Source: Onchocerca volvulus
Lineage: Eukaryota > Nematoda > Chromadorea > Rhabditida > Onchocercidae
Length of the DNA stretch: 64,000 bases
Direction of reading: 5' to 3'
Assembly: GCA_000499405.2 (NCBI GenBank)
Contig: HG738140.1
Coordinates: 7,777,560 to 7,841,559 of the forward strand
Part shown: positions 23,130 through 36,900 of the stretch, one piece after another
How positions within the stretch are numbered: the first letter of the stretch is position 1
Layout: each line of letters starts with the position of its first letter
Notes under the pieces: model-generated
Told to the model about the DNA's origin: nothing
The model's input: only the letters and a program-made list of their open reading frames with translations
Databases searched by the model: none
Made by a program: the position numbers and the translations under genes

Positions 23130-26100
23130 CCTGGCTATTCGAGTACCAAGCGTGCCATCCAAAGGTTAGAAAGCGACTGAGTTCAAATCTTCCTCCTCTA
23201 GTTGGTGATGTTAAGAGCCAAAAGATGTCAATGAACTCCGCCCCAGTATTCTCCAACTTTGACACACCCATCACGATATTGAACAAAAGGATTCCTCTTT
23301 GGTCTACTGGGACCCACAATACATCTGGCCAAGTAGCTGGCTGAGTTTGGTATAATATAAAAGAATATAAATTTTAATTTCTCTGCAGTTTATAGGAAAT
23401 TTTAAGAAGAATTTGTGCCAAATGTTCAAATTTTTGCTTAATAAAGTTGAATTATTCCAAAAAATGTTTCGAAATTCGAAATTTTGAAATAATTATGTTA
23501 ATGTGACAAATGTCGGATTGTAGACTCTCTTCTCTTTTTTTACAATTCAGCAATGGATATCAATTCAACCTAATTTCTAACAAATCAGCAACAACTTTTC
23601 ATTTTCAAAATTCCTTCGTCCTATCAAATTATTTATGTTTTATTCGGATTTTCAGCTGAACCAGTCTTCTGAATGGATGATTCATATCTTTTTCTAAGTC
23701 TGTTAAAGATGAGACAAAAAGTTTAATCAAACGTTATGAACAGATTGGATGTATATTTTATGACTTAAATAAATCAAGTGGAAAACAATTAAACGCAAGT
23801 CAGTTCCATTTTGTTTTTAAAAATATTATTTTTGAGCAACTTTCAAGAAAGTTACTAAAAGAATATTTGCGGCTAAAGTAGAGCTAAACATATTAACCAA
23901 CGTTTTACGACAGTAATTAAGGTGATAGTAATGATACGACGAAGATAACGATAACAATATGATAAAACTGCTTTTCGTTGCAACTGATGAAACAATGTTG
24001 TCCTAACAGATGCGAAATAATAAATTGATTTAAGAAAATAAAACAGCAAATGGGAAATATAAAAGAAAAAGTTGATTTTTTTTTTTATAGAATTGCTTTT
24101 TTTTTTTTTTTAAATAGAAAGAATGATTATTTGATCATCAATATAAATTTACACAAATTCAAGAAGGAATTCGGGAAAATATGCAGCTTAATTAAACTAT
24201 ACAAATTACTAAAATTATTAAAACAACACAGTTTATAAGTGACTGGAAGAAAATATGCCCGGCGCCAAAGAGGTAAAATATACGAGATTAAATCAGCAAT
24301 TACCTTATTTTTCAGCTGAAGAATTGATAACGATGCAGTTTAGGGTTAAGATTCATAAATCAAATTATTTATTCAGAATCGAAAGTTCACTTTAAATTTC
24401 AAACCATTGTACATAATTTATTTTAATTTTAATCCAGTATGCTATTAATTTAATTATTTCATATTTAATTAAAAAGATAAAAGACCAATCAATGTCAACT
24501 TCTGGAGGGAAACTAAAGTTAAAATCATTAATTAGCAATAATGAAATTGATGATTATGCAGTAATTAATAATAATGATGATTGATAATTATGCTTGTGCA
24601 ATATCAATAGCAGCGTGGTAGGATGTAGTAAAATCAGCACCAGATCAGTGTTTCATGTGTATAAGATGTCAAAGGGTAAGTAGAAGTTATCGATTTCTAA
24701 TGAACAATTAAGACAGGAATTTGAGTGACAGTCGAAATAAGTAAAAACTAAAATGAAATTTGGAATATAAATAAAAGATATTCACTGTATGGAACACCCG
24801 GAAGCTATTTTGTCTATGATTTTTTGCAAATTTTTAGCTAAGTTTTAGTTTACTGTGACATATTTACCTTGCATTACCTGCAGAAACAAGTTCAAATCTG
24901 CACATTTCAAGTCTTCTCTCTCCATTTCTTAAACAATGACCAGAAACGCTTCATCCGTTAAGAAATATCTCGCAGAAAAATTTCATTTCCTTTGAAAAGA
25001 TAGCATAAATTTGAGTCGAGAAATTTTATGATGCGAAATTTAAGACACATGATAGATTTTCAATGGCTAATTTCACATATATCCTCATCGTTTGAAAATT
25101 AGGTCCCTCAATCTAGGGATTTAAATAACGTAAACTACACTTTCAGGATAGGGAAGGAATCCTCATCAAACTTCTGAATTCATTAATGGCGATTTGCAGA
25201 AGAGAATTGTACATCAATTTCTCTTCAATTTATATAAATAAAAATGTAAATGTTCGTTGTTATTCGCCAAAAAACGTTTCAAATTCTTCACCGATTGACT
25301 TGAAATTTAGAAACAACGTTGCATTCGAGTAGGTGCATGTTTAAGAACTTTCAGATTAGCTGGACCAGCCACGCTCCACGTGGCTGGTCCAGCTCTTCAG
25401 TGAGAAGAAATTGCATAAAAATACAACCTATGGCCCCTTAGAAATTGCATAAAAATACAACCTATGGCCCCTTTTCCATTATGTTCAGTGAATACTGTGA
25501 AATAGAATTATCATTTTCATACAAATTCAGATCGTTTCCCATAGAGCTACGTGTTTTTATTCTGTTTTTGATTAAGCCGGAACATAGTTCATGCTACAAC
25601 CAATTTTGAATTCCATATATATATGTATATAATATCTGAACAGACATAAACTGAGAAGTAAACTCATGAATAACTCGATTTCGCAGAAATAAGAACTATG
25701 CAAAATGATCCTAATTCTGATGCAAGTGATGACACCATGTAAAATGATCCTAATTCTGATGCAAGTAAAAATTTGCATACGTGAAAACTTGCAAATGACA
25801 AAATGCCCAAAATTTATCCATTTAAGGAACTTATATCAACAGTTATTAACATGGAATCATGAGACAACGAAAGGGATCATATAGCAATTTCCTTCAGAAG
25901 ATAACTAGACATCAAAAATGCTATTGGAGGTCAAAAATTTCATTTAATATTTCACTTATTGTTGCAAGACCCTTTCATTGTCATTTGTGAAGGAACATAA
26001 GTTCGTTCATATTTATTTTCGAAAATGAATTTACTAATCAAGGCGCAAAAAAAAAAAAATGATTGAAGTGAAAATATCGAAATGAAGAAAAACTTTGCAT

Positions 26101-26924
26101 AAATACCAGAATTTAAGGGAATAATTACAAATGGAAATGAAAATGATAAAACTAGATTTAAGAAAGATAAAAAACAAATAATTTACGATAAAAGCTATTT
26201 TAATTAATATACAACCCTTATAGAAATTAATATAGACAACCACATTCTAAATTAAGCTGCGTGATCCACATAATCCAAAAGTTTAACGCAAAATTTGATC
26301 AAAAAAGCAAAATAAAGAATTCATTTCGATTGAAAGGAGGAATCCAACAAAACTCTTTCTACCTTCCGAATAATTACTATTACCGCTATCATCTTTCAGC
26401 AAATGATTTTGTTATGGTACAAAAAAGTAATAGTAATTGAGGAAAACAAAACTAGTTGCAAGTTGGTGTAAACGAAACATATAAGGCAAAAATAGAACTA
26501 CAAAAAATGAAAAACATATCATGAAATCGGAAAACTGGCTATGAATCCCACGTAGGCACATCCGTATTTCCAAATTCAACTAGAATTATAATCTATTTTA
26601 AAAGAAATTCGAACAAGCATTATAAAATTCCTATGACTAGAATTCCATTGATAAAGACATGATCAAGTGTAATCGAGCAATACGTTAGAATTTGTATGAA
26701 AATATCCCTATTCAGCCTCGTAATTTCTGAGTAGCAAAAATGCGGCAATTAGATATGAAATTCGAAATTACAGGAATGATATGGAAATATCCAAAAATTT
26801 AAAATCCTTCACAACAAACAACATTTCCATCACATGAAACAATGAATGACTTTTAAGTTGAAAGTTATGAAGAAAACTACAAATCAAAACTAACAAAAAA
26901 CAAAAGAAACAAAGCTAACTAAAA
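23130..26924. other. Intergenic, between agrin 5' end and jun 3' end
   Basis: The minus-strand agrin start and the jun stop flank this stretch. The first 200 bases (23140-23344) are richer in G+C, with overlapping open frames on both strands, and may be agrin promoter or 5' exon. Position 25225-25800 is the repeat patch. The remainder is AT-rich with poly-T near 24070-24110; nothing else was recognised. The jun 3' UTR is presumably at the right end. Confidence 0.5.
25225..25800. repeat. Interspersed-repeat patch with hairpin and two internal tandem duplications
   Basis: The patch contains a perfect palindrome at 25358-25394: 16-bp arms around a 5-base loop. It is followed by an exact 34-bp direct duplication (25406-25439 and 25440-25473) and an exact 26-bp duplication (25702-25727 and 25741-25766, 39 apart). 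The string around 25314-25345 (GTTGCATTCGAGTAGG) recurs at about 35630-35645 with two changes, so the patch belongs to a dispersed family. A weak plus-strand open stretch near 25520-25600 has no confident match. No transposase or reverse transcriptase was found. Confidence 0.6.
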
Positions 26925-27903
26925 TTATGTTGAGATCACTTTAGCAGATATGGGACAACCATTATTATGATGTTCCTGAAGCAGTTGCCTTAGCTGAGCA
27001 ATGGATGTCTCCAAAAGTTTCAGATCTCCATTCAAACGACTCGCTCTGAGCTTCTCTTCTTCTACCTGTAATGAAACGAATAAACAAATAACACTTCTCA
27101 ATTTCACAAAATAAATTTTAGAAAATAAAAAATGGAAGACGATTGTGGTCACTCTAGATTTCGTTCAAAAACTTAATTTTAACATTGATCCTTGCAATTT
27201 CCATGCACTATACAATCAATAAAATTTTTCCAAAAAAATTAGAAATTTGATATTCTCTGTCTTCGAAAAAAATCGGATAAAACCACTAAAATAAACAATA
27301 CACAACAATTCATTTCAAAAATCCATTTTGATCAGTTTCAATCTCAAACATGCAAAATTCTGAAATTAAATCTATTTATTACTTCTAATCAACATATCAG
27401 AAATTCCACTAGAAATTAAACTATGCAATTTGCAAAAGATAAACAGCAACTGAAAAAACTAAACATGTGTTCCACTGATTTCTAAAAAAATCCAGAGGAC
27501 TGTGTAGTTTTTGGAGAATCAATGAGTTCAAGCTAATAAAAAGTATTTTAATCAAATAAAATTCATAGAGGTTTAATATTTTCAAAATCTAAAATCACCT
27601 GATTCACATCTGAGCAGACACAAACTTCAAGAAATTATAATGAAGAAAAATTTCTGCTCTTGAAAAAAGGACCAAGTAAAAACAAAATTGCAAACTAAAA
27701 GCACAGAAATTTATTATATTATGAGTAATAAAATAAAATGAATATCGAAGAAAAGTAATAACCATCTATATCAGACCTGTTTCTCGAGATCATTTATTTT
27801 CTGCAATTTCTTCTGCCTACATTTTGATGCCGCTAGACGGTTGCGTGCCCTCTTTCTTTCCAGCTTTTTCTTCTCCTGTTCTAGTGCATCGTAACTATCA
27901 CCG
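26925..27903 (-). CDS. jun-1: Jun DNA-binding and leucine zipper exons
   Basis: Exon 27903-27777 carries the basic region: KKLERKRARNRLAASKCRQK has the bZIP signature N308-x2-A311-A312-S313-x-C315-R316, where Cys in place of Ser is shared by Jun and Fos. Exon 27065-26925 carries the zipper. Counting d positions from Leu326: 326 Leu, 333 Glu, 340 Leu, 347 Leu, 354 Leu. The second heptad therefore has Glu, with a Leu two residues later (335). The a position that holds Asn in c-Jun is Ala337. The stop is TAA at 26927-26925. Confidence 0.93.
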
Positions 27904-30900
27904 CTGCAAAATCTATTAGTTATTTAAGATGTAATTTTCCTATTTTTTTGGAGAATTATAGTAATTATTCCCCATAAATAGTGATTCCTTTCATCTGTCA
28001 CTTCAATTTTTTGAAATGAAATTGTGAAAAAGGCAATTAGTGATAGGAATAAAATTTGAATAAAAATAATTTATGGATTGGAGTCTTTATTAAATAGCTG
28101 AGATAACTATGTGCAATAAAGTGAATACCGAACAAAAATATCGGAAAAAATTAAGAAATTATGAATACTAACAGAAATCACCCCATCGTTCACCTTAATG
28201 GAGGAAGATGAATGATGTCTGATGTCCATACTGTAAATTGACAGACTATAAAGCAGCTTTCCGATAATTTCTAATCTATCTTAAGAAATGCCGATTTATC
28301 GATCTAAATTTATCATCTGCACGTGATTTTTCTCATATACTATATACTAATGTATTATTGACTCCTTTTGCTGCGCTATATTCTCAGAATTTTTCTAGCT
28401 AGTGCACTTTTTTTGCAATTTAAATTGACGTCTGATGTCCAGATGACTGAATATAGAGTGAATTTGCAGCTTACATAATGATATCTGCACACATCATTTG
28501 TATGGTATGTAGGATTAGTCACAATACAAATATCAATATAAGAATTCGGCAAATTTTTTTCATAACTTTCCTAACTTATAACCAAGTATATAAATCTCAC
28601 AACCTAACATTAGACTTGCAAAAAAAAAAAAAAAAAAAAACGAAAAAAAAATTTCACACAATATGTTCTAAACATTTGAAAATATTTAAGAAAAACAATC
28701 TTATATTACAATATATAAAAATTTCAAGAATAAATTCTATACATTTTATATTAATATTGTACATATCGATAAATATATTATTTATGATCAATTTCCTTAA
28801 AATATTTTATTTCTCCTCTTTAAAAAAACTATCATTTTCGTATCTGCAAGAAATATCTCCACAGTTGGAATCATTTTCTATATCTCCTTGCATTTCGAAT
28901 CAAGTGCTTTTGTAACATTACAAAACATTCGATCTCTATATTTTAGCTGCATACCATTTTCACCAATAAAAATTTCGATTAATTATTTTCCCCTCTTTTA
29001 TTTGCCTTCATGCATTTCAATGAAAGCTAAAAAATTTGCAAACGCACACCAATGAAGCACACAAAAGGAAAGGAAAGGAAGGTTAAAATGGGACGAAACT
29101 GTCATGAAAACATCAATTCAATGATAGAATGCAAACAAACATACATACATATCCAGAAAGGGCATGGGACAAAAAATTTGCTTTCTGCAAATTGCATTCA
29201 AGACAATTTAAACAGAATACTTCTAAAACGATTCCAAACATGAAAAATTAAATATACTATTATAAAGAAAACATACGAAAATGAACCCATAAAAACATGC
29301 TCTTCCTGACTTCGAGGACTGACACTTGAACGTATTGATGATGCACATGCTTCCATTTCATTACTTTCACTGGTTGCATAAGCATCGTAAGTTGATGTAT
29401 CGTTGATACTTTCCGATTGCAGAGATGTTACCGAACTGCAACCTAAAATTGCGAAGTAAATTCATTATAATGAGAAATATAATCTTAAGTACAGAAATAT
29501 TTGTACTGCAAAAACACGCTGTCAGCAGAAGCTACTACTTTCGCCTTTTCCATGATGATCACAAACTAGAATCTTGAGATAATATGTAGAATGAAAAAGT
29601 CAACAGACTTCAGAAAGGATAAAAAGTAAAGAAATGATCTTTTCCTATAATTTTATATATTATGTTTCAGAGAAAAATAACAACCTGAATTATCGAGAAA
29701 AACTTTTTGCATATATAATATTAATGAAGTATAAAGATATAAATAAACACAAATGAACAGATATATGAAAATAAAAACCTGGTAATTCATTCTTCATAGT
29801 TATGTCATCGAGATGCATAATAGCTGGAGTGGCTGATGATGAACCGACCGGTTGTTGTTGTTGCTGCTGTTGAAGTACAGAAGTTGTCGTTGCTGTTATT
29901 GGCGCAGAAGATGATGTTGCTACAGCATAAGGAGTAAGTTGAGTTGGAGTTAACTGCGTGAAACTGTAACCAGCAAGCGAACCCATACCACTCATAGCTG
30001 CCTGCATTATTACTGATAAAGATTCCCTGAAAGATAGAATGATTTTGAGATTCCAGAAAAATTTTTCAATTCTTGATAAAGGAACTAGAAAAAATGAAAT
30101 GAAATACATTTTCACTCAGCTGCGAATTTTACGATACAAAATAAAGATATAAAATTAAGAAGTTGAGAAATAAATTGTGAATTTTTCAGCAAAGAAATGT
30201 TTTTCACGTTATCTGAAAAACGAGAAATCACAGTATCCAAATGAAATTTTCCCGTAAAAGAGAGAGGGAGAACTTTTTCATTCCATAACGGATTTGAGCC
30301 AAGCTTTTCTTTCAGGCAGATGAATAATCCAAAAAATCAATTGTAAATGTAATGAATGAACAATTTTCAACATTATAAAAGTAACCTTTTCGATTTTTCA
30401 TAAATAACAGCAGTGAAACATTTTCAAATTACCAAAATTTTGAAACTTCTAATAAAACTGAAGGAAACAAATAATGAAAAGAAGATATACGGTAATCAAA
30501 TTTAGCAGGTACTATAAACTTAAACCTGAGCAAATAACACTAAATTTGACAAATAATCGAGAGCCAGGTGTACAAAACTTATAGATAACAAATTAATGAT
30601 ATAAGTCCAAAATGATGTCAAAAAACTGCTTGCTATAGTAATGCTACATGGGACAGACTGATATTATCATATCAATTATCAAAAATAATCAAAGACATAT
30701 CACTCAAGGAAGTAAATTACTTCCCTTAGATCAATCTGTTATATGTGAAGAGAAGAGTACACTACGATGACAATAATAAATAGATAGATAAGTAGGTAGG
30801 TGGGTAGGTAGGAAGTATCTATCGGGTGGTGTAAAAATGGAAGAGTAAACAGTGCGTTCGCCAGATGTAACGAAAGGGTATGGCATGCAAGCTGCAGTTG

Positions 30901-33900
30901 CTGCTGCTGCTACTGCTACCGTTACTATTACGACTGCACTGCATCTGTGACTCATCCAAAACAATCAGAAACAAGCCAAAACAGAGCAGAAATATGTGCA
31001 TTTCTGCTGGAGACTAAAATAATCGTCGATCGGTTGGTTCGTTTTATTCGAAACAGTCGTCGGTGCGCATTATGAAAGAGTGCGGTGCAAGCAGGAATAC
31101 AGGAGGGTGCAGGTGCAGGTGCAGGTAGGCGTGCTATGCACTATACATACCTCTCCCTCCAGCAGCAATCATTCCATTCCACCATCCACAACTAATCATA
31201 GCCAGACAGTTTTCGTACAAAATCCCGCTTGACAAGCAACAGCACACCTGACAAGTGGCACAATGCACGATACAACGTCTCCGTTGCCCTCTTCAGTTGA
31301 GTCTCGTGCTGCTGCAATGCATGCTTGTACGATGCTGTCATGCCTACTGAAATTGCTATTGCTGTTGCTGCTGCAATTATGCCGATGGTTTGTCAGATAT
31401 TATTAACAATTCAAAGTGGGAGAAATTGGTAACTATTTTACAGATAATGATAATAACATGTTAACATGTTATTATTTGCGAACAAATTATACGATATGAA
31501 TGTGTCATTCTTACGAACTTCATCCGGAAAGATTTCTTACAAACTCTGATGACTATTGGAATAATGGTTGGATTGGCTATATATTTCCTTAGAATTAGAG
31601 TTAGGGCTATAAACAGGCTAAAACATAGAAAGCGTTTGTTGGCAAGATTGTGAATTTTCTTTTTTATAGGCGTATAAAAACCAAATAATCTGTTGACGAA
31701 AGTTTTGCAAAAGAATCCAGTGGCACAGAAATCCTGATGTAATCCGTGCGCTCGTTGTAATAAATTAGATGCTTAGGTCTTGAATAACTCATTCTTTAAA
31801 TACTGCATTTCTTGTAAGGATTAATTTTGATTCATGTAATTTCTTCATTTAATCCTAACATACAATGTCTACAATCCAATTCAATAACTTCTAGTTTGTT
31901 ATCAGTATAGTATATTATAAATTACGAAGCAAACACAAATTACGACGCAGAATTCCAACCATCGATATGCCTGTTGGAAGATATAAGTAAATATTTCTGC
32001 AACGATTATAAAAATGCATCTAAAAACTACCCTTCCCTTCTTTCATATTATCGAAATATATTAAAAGATCATTTTAAAAAGTGGAAGTATTCGAGCAAAT
32101 TGCAAGTCTAAGAAGTTAAGATGCATGCTAAAATCAAAATGACTGCTGAAATCAATAATTGGAAGTGATAGACATTCTATCTGGCATTAAAAATCAGGAA
32201 TTAAGAGAAAGTAGATTAACAAATAGCAAAAATCGGAACCGAGAAAAAAAACCACACTTTAAAATAGATTAAATAAAAAAAGTTAGCAAGGAAACTGCAG
32301 TTAGAAATAGAATAACCTTTTCAGCAACAAATTTTCTTTCCAGCGCATTCTTCCAAGATTTAATCTCTTAGTTCATAAAAATTAATGGAATTCAAATATG
32401 ATGAAAAAAAGCTTACCTATTCGGACTAGTAAGTACCGGACTTTTCACCGTTTTCATTTGATCGTTATTATTGGTTGATGCAGTAACCGACTGGAACAAA
32501 GGAGCCAAAAAACTTGGAGAATTTAGAAGTGCTGGCGACGGTACGAATCCGTTCAGTTGCTGTACCTGCGTCAACGCATCTGGAATATTCTTGTGATGTA
32601 CTTTTGGGATATGGCTATACTATACTTAAATCAAACTTAATTATGCCATTCTTAAGAACAGAGATCAAAATTCGATTCTCGATAACATCAAAATTTGATT
32701 TTCTCAGCGCATTTTAATTTATCAAAGAATCAAATTTTGATGTAATCGTATAAATATCATGCTGTCTATTCTTAAAAATTTTCTTCAGGAATGTTCTATT
32801 CTTCAGGAATCGAACTCAACTGGATACTCTTCACGAAAATAAATGTTTTAAATTCTGAAAATTTTTTCAGAGTTTAAAACATTCATTTTCGTGCAGAACT
32901 ATCCGAGTGAGCATACAGTAGTATCAAATAAGCCACATATGAAGTCATTACCGTTATTTTTTTTGGGCTTCTGTTAAAAATTTTAAACGTCTCAAATGCA
33001 CAGACATTCGACGTAGGTTAAGAGGAACGTTTGTATCAGGTCAGCATATTTTTGTTTTGCTTTTTTGCATCTCAAAAATGTTCCCAAAAAGAATGCAAAT
33101 CATAGAAGAAATAACAAAAGATAAACAGAATCGAACAGAATTAATAGAAGCTTAAATAGAAACAACGATATCACATAAACAACATAAAATGTTCCTTCCG
33201 AGATTTTTTTTTTTTATTAAGCTATTGTATTTTTTAATAAAACAATAAAAATGTTAGATATGTCCTTTTCTCTTAAATTTAGTGTTTAGCGATTTCCCAT
33301 CTAAATTTAAGTTTTAAAATGGACATTTATATGATCCACTATAAACATTCTTCCTAGTGATATATATAATTCTGTTGATTCAATGCAAATGAAAGCCGTA
33401 GACAAATCTTTAATTTGAATTAAAATCGGCATGATCGTAATGCTAGAAATAAAGTAATGCTTTTCCGAAATAGCTGGAATGACGAAATGAATAACGAAAT
33501 GGAATCATCCTTCTGCTCAAACATTTGAATAGCTGTACAGAAATATTGTAAATTAATCAAAAAAAAAAAGATGAAAAAATGAGAAATTTTTAAAGATTTC
33601 AATATGTCGCTGAAACAGCTACCGTTTTCGCCAAAGTTTTCAAAAGTTAAATTTTTGCTTTAATCAATTTGAATGTATGAAAGCAGTTTCATCATAAATC
33701 TTTCTACAAATATGGATCGTTCCGGAGAATCTTAAATCGTCCGCATTAATGATTTCAGTCAAGGTAAACTGCTAAATTCTGTTAAAAAAATACTTCAACG
33801 GCCTTCATCAGAAATATTTTTTAACTTAATGATTTCTTATGATGAATAAGATATAAGCCGCCACTATTTTAAGTGTGCAAATAAATTTTTGAAAAATTGG

Positions 33901-36900
33901 ACTTTTAAGAATTATGAATTTGCTATCTTATCAGTTGATACAAATAACATCATCTTCTCAGGATTCGGGTGATAAGATTAGTAATTTATGGTATTGAAAT
34001 ACTTTGGTATAATGTACTTTTTTTCAATATTATATTAATTTCACTTCATTTTCAAACATTTCTTTGGCACACGAATAGCAAGGAAATTTGACGTTCTTTA
34101 TTTAGATTTGACTTGCTTTTCTATCAATTTAAAAAAAAAAAAAAAAAGAAAAAAAAATTTAAAAAAAAATGGAGGAATGAATGTTGTCATTCATTCGAAT
34201 TCCTTAATTACATTTTCAGTTTCATTTTATAATGAACTGCTATCCCCCATACAGTTGAGTACAACTATTAATATCATTTAAATCTGTGCAAGTACAATGG
34301 CAAAAAAGAATAAGAAAATATATCAAACTTAAAAAAATCTTCTTAACAGACTAATTTAGACGATTAACACGGAAAATTTTTGATGAAACAGATAATGGAG
34401 AAAAGTGTCAACACTTACGCTGATGAGAGGAATGAAAGAGAAAAATGAGGTAAGATGTAAAGAAATTTGATCCCTAATGATCTCTACTAACAAAATATTC
34501 TTCAGATTGCAAAGAAGCTAATATGAATAAATTAGGGATTGAAAAAGAAAGCAATGGATGAAAGTGATTGATAGATGAAGATACATTCATCTTTTTGACA
34601 AGTACCAATTGCCATATATTCCACAGAAGAAGCAAGGATGAAAGAACTGCTTCGAAAATCCTTGGCTAATTTTTGATCAAACAAATGACCAAAAACTGTT
34701 TAAGGAACAATATCAGAAATAAGGAATATACTTTGATAAATGTCTACGGCAAAAATTAACGGAATACGAAACATTCGAACGAAAAAAGCTTGAAGAGAAA
34801 GATTCAAAAAGGTTGAAGAATAGTAGAAGGAAATTCGTACTGATGAATTACTATATACGTCGAGGAATTTTAACTATTTATGGCAAAAAGAGAATCCATG
34901 CATGTCTTACAGCAGAAGAAAAGCGCATAAAAAAATCAAATTATGAATCATAGCTTTTTTTTGTTTGTTTTCAACATCGAAAGTCTTGACAAATTTCCTG
35001 GCAGAAGCATGAACGAGGGTCCAGGAATCCGAAAAAACTGTAGCACAGCGGACCAAATTTTCATTCCCACTTGCTATAGGAGAAAGCAAAAAAATAACTT
35101 CCTTTTCGTACTTTTTACCAAATATGAAAAATTATAAATAACGTTCAGATAAAATGCTTTTATGTCTCATGCTTTCATAGAAAAAGATATGGATTAGAAA
35201 CGTCGCCAAATAATAAAAGAGTAAATCACGGGAACTCATATCACATTAGTTTATTTGACACGAAAACAGTAAAAGGAAAGTAAGGCTATAGAATCCTTCA
35301 ATCCTTTAATGTCGAAATCTTCTTTTAATACCTGAATAAAGCCATATTCAACAGACCGAACTAAAGAAGAAGGAAAGATATCAATAATGAGCGCTCAAAT
35401 TATTTATGATTCCTAGATATATGGCTCATTTCAAAAAAGTCTAGGAAACGATGGAATGATTCGAGAGAGAAATAACAAAAATAAAAAAGTTGAAAGTTAA
35501 AAATCACTCTTTAAAATCTGAAAATTGTGATTTCCGAAATGTTTTCTTTTTGTCATGTAACAGCTAGAAATAAATCAGAATCAGTCAACACATATACATT
35601 GCTTTCAAATTTTAAAACAATGTTGCATTCGAATAGGCGGGTATTTTTACATAGATAAACCTACTTTTTTTTTTACCTGTCATACGGTGACAGATAAAAG
35701 TAAGTGAACGGACTGGATTTATTGACCATGCCTTCTTGAGTGGACTGAATTTACTGACCTACATTCCGCATTTTTAGGTCCAGCTTGTATATATATAAAA
35801 TAGAATAATACAAAAGATTGCTTCTGATTAATATAAATCTTCAATTTCATAAATATATTTTCAACTCAAGCAACTTACGATAATGCATTTTTATAATGAA
35901 TCTGGTAGAGAAACAGAAAGTTCTCGTAGAAGAAAATAGAAAAAAAAGTGGTGAAATAATACTTTAGAGTGACATTTCGAGTTCACATATGAACTCTTTC
36001 TTTTATAAGAGAGATATTATACTAATTTTGTGATATATAGAACAATAGATAAGTGTCCTTTGTAACCCAATGATATTTGTGAAAGTTCACTTGATCATTC
36101 TCTTAGATTAAAGAATTTCAAAACACAAATGACTGGTTGCTACTGAAAAGCAACGTTGAAAGTGGGATAAAATCGAGTTCCAGCTGTACTAGACAGTGGA
36201 CATTTCATGGTCAGACTTCATAGAACTTCAGTAAGTTTTGCAATTGATCAGTAATTAATTTCACTAATTTTTTTACCGATAAAACCTTGAGCATACTGTC
36301 GCTGTGCCAATGTAACTTCGGAAGGATACAGTAATTTTGTTGGCGTCGGCGTGGTCGTACCAGCTGTAAATAATAACTTTAAAAACAATTAATGATATTC
36401 AACTGCATGCTCAATCCTAAAAAGAACCAATATATTAGCAAAAGACTTCAAATCCCGAAAAATATGGATTTCAATAATACATAGATAAATGATTTACTCT
36501 CCAGCTTAGAGGACATTTAAATGGTGTTTTCCAAGCCAAGCCCAAGAACTTTTTAATGTTAACCATAGTTTTCGAAAACTAAACGAGAATTGAAAAAGGC
36601 CAATTTTCAAAAACTTGTATATAATAATGATCGACAGTTAAAGTTCAACGAAACGATAGCTATATTTTAGCAAATATGAGAATAAGTGCCTTACTGCATC
36701 ATTGATGAATTCTAAAATATTCTAAATAAATTATTAAATCTAACCTTGGGAAAACATTTTCCCTATTGTTGGTGATGCTTTGATGATATCCAGCAGGTCA
36801 GCACTAATTACTTGTTTTTTTGATGATGTAGGCGATGAAAAATCGAGATGCATGCTGCTTTTTAGTTGTTTCAATGATGTTGCATCCGATGTTGACAAAT

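Noticed and set aside
23030..23344. 104-codon plus-strand open frame as a separate gene
   Set aside because: It is antisense to agrin exon 1 over part of its length, and I recognise no family; kept only as a compositional finding.
28478..28915. 145-codon plus-strand open frame in a jun intron
   Set aside because: It reads through a poly-A tract (poly-Lys) and is antisense within an intron; composition is that of random AT-rich DNA.
30731..31001. Ala-rich minus-strand frames as an alternative Jun first exon
   Set aside because: They arise from the GCTGCTACTGCT repeat, and no donor joins them in phase 2 to exon 30026.
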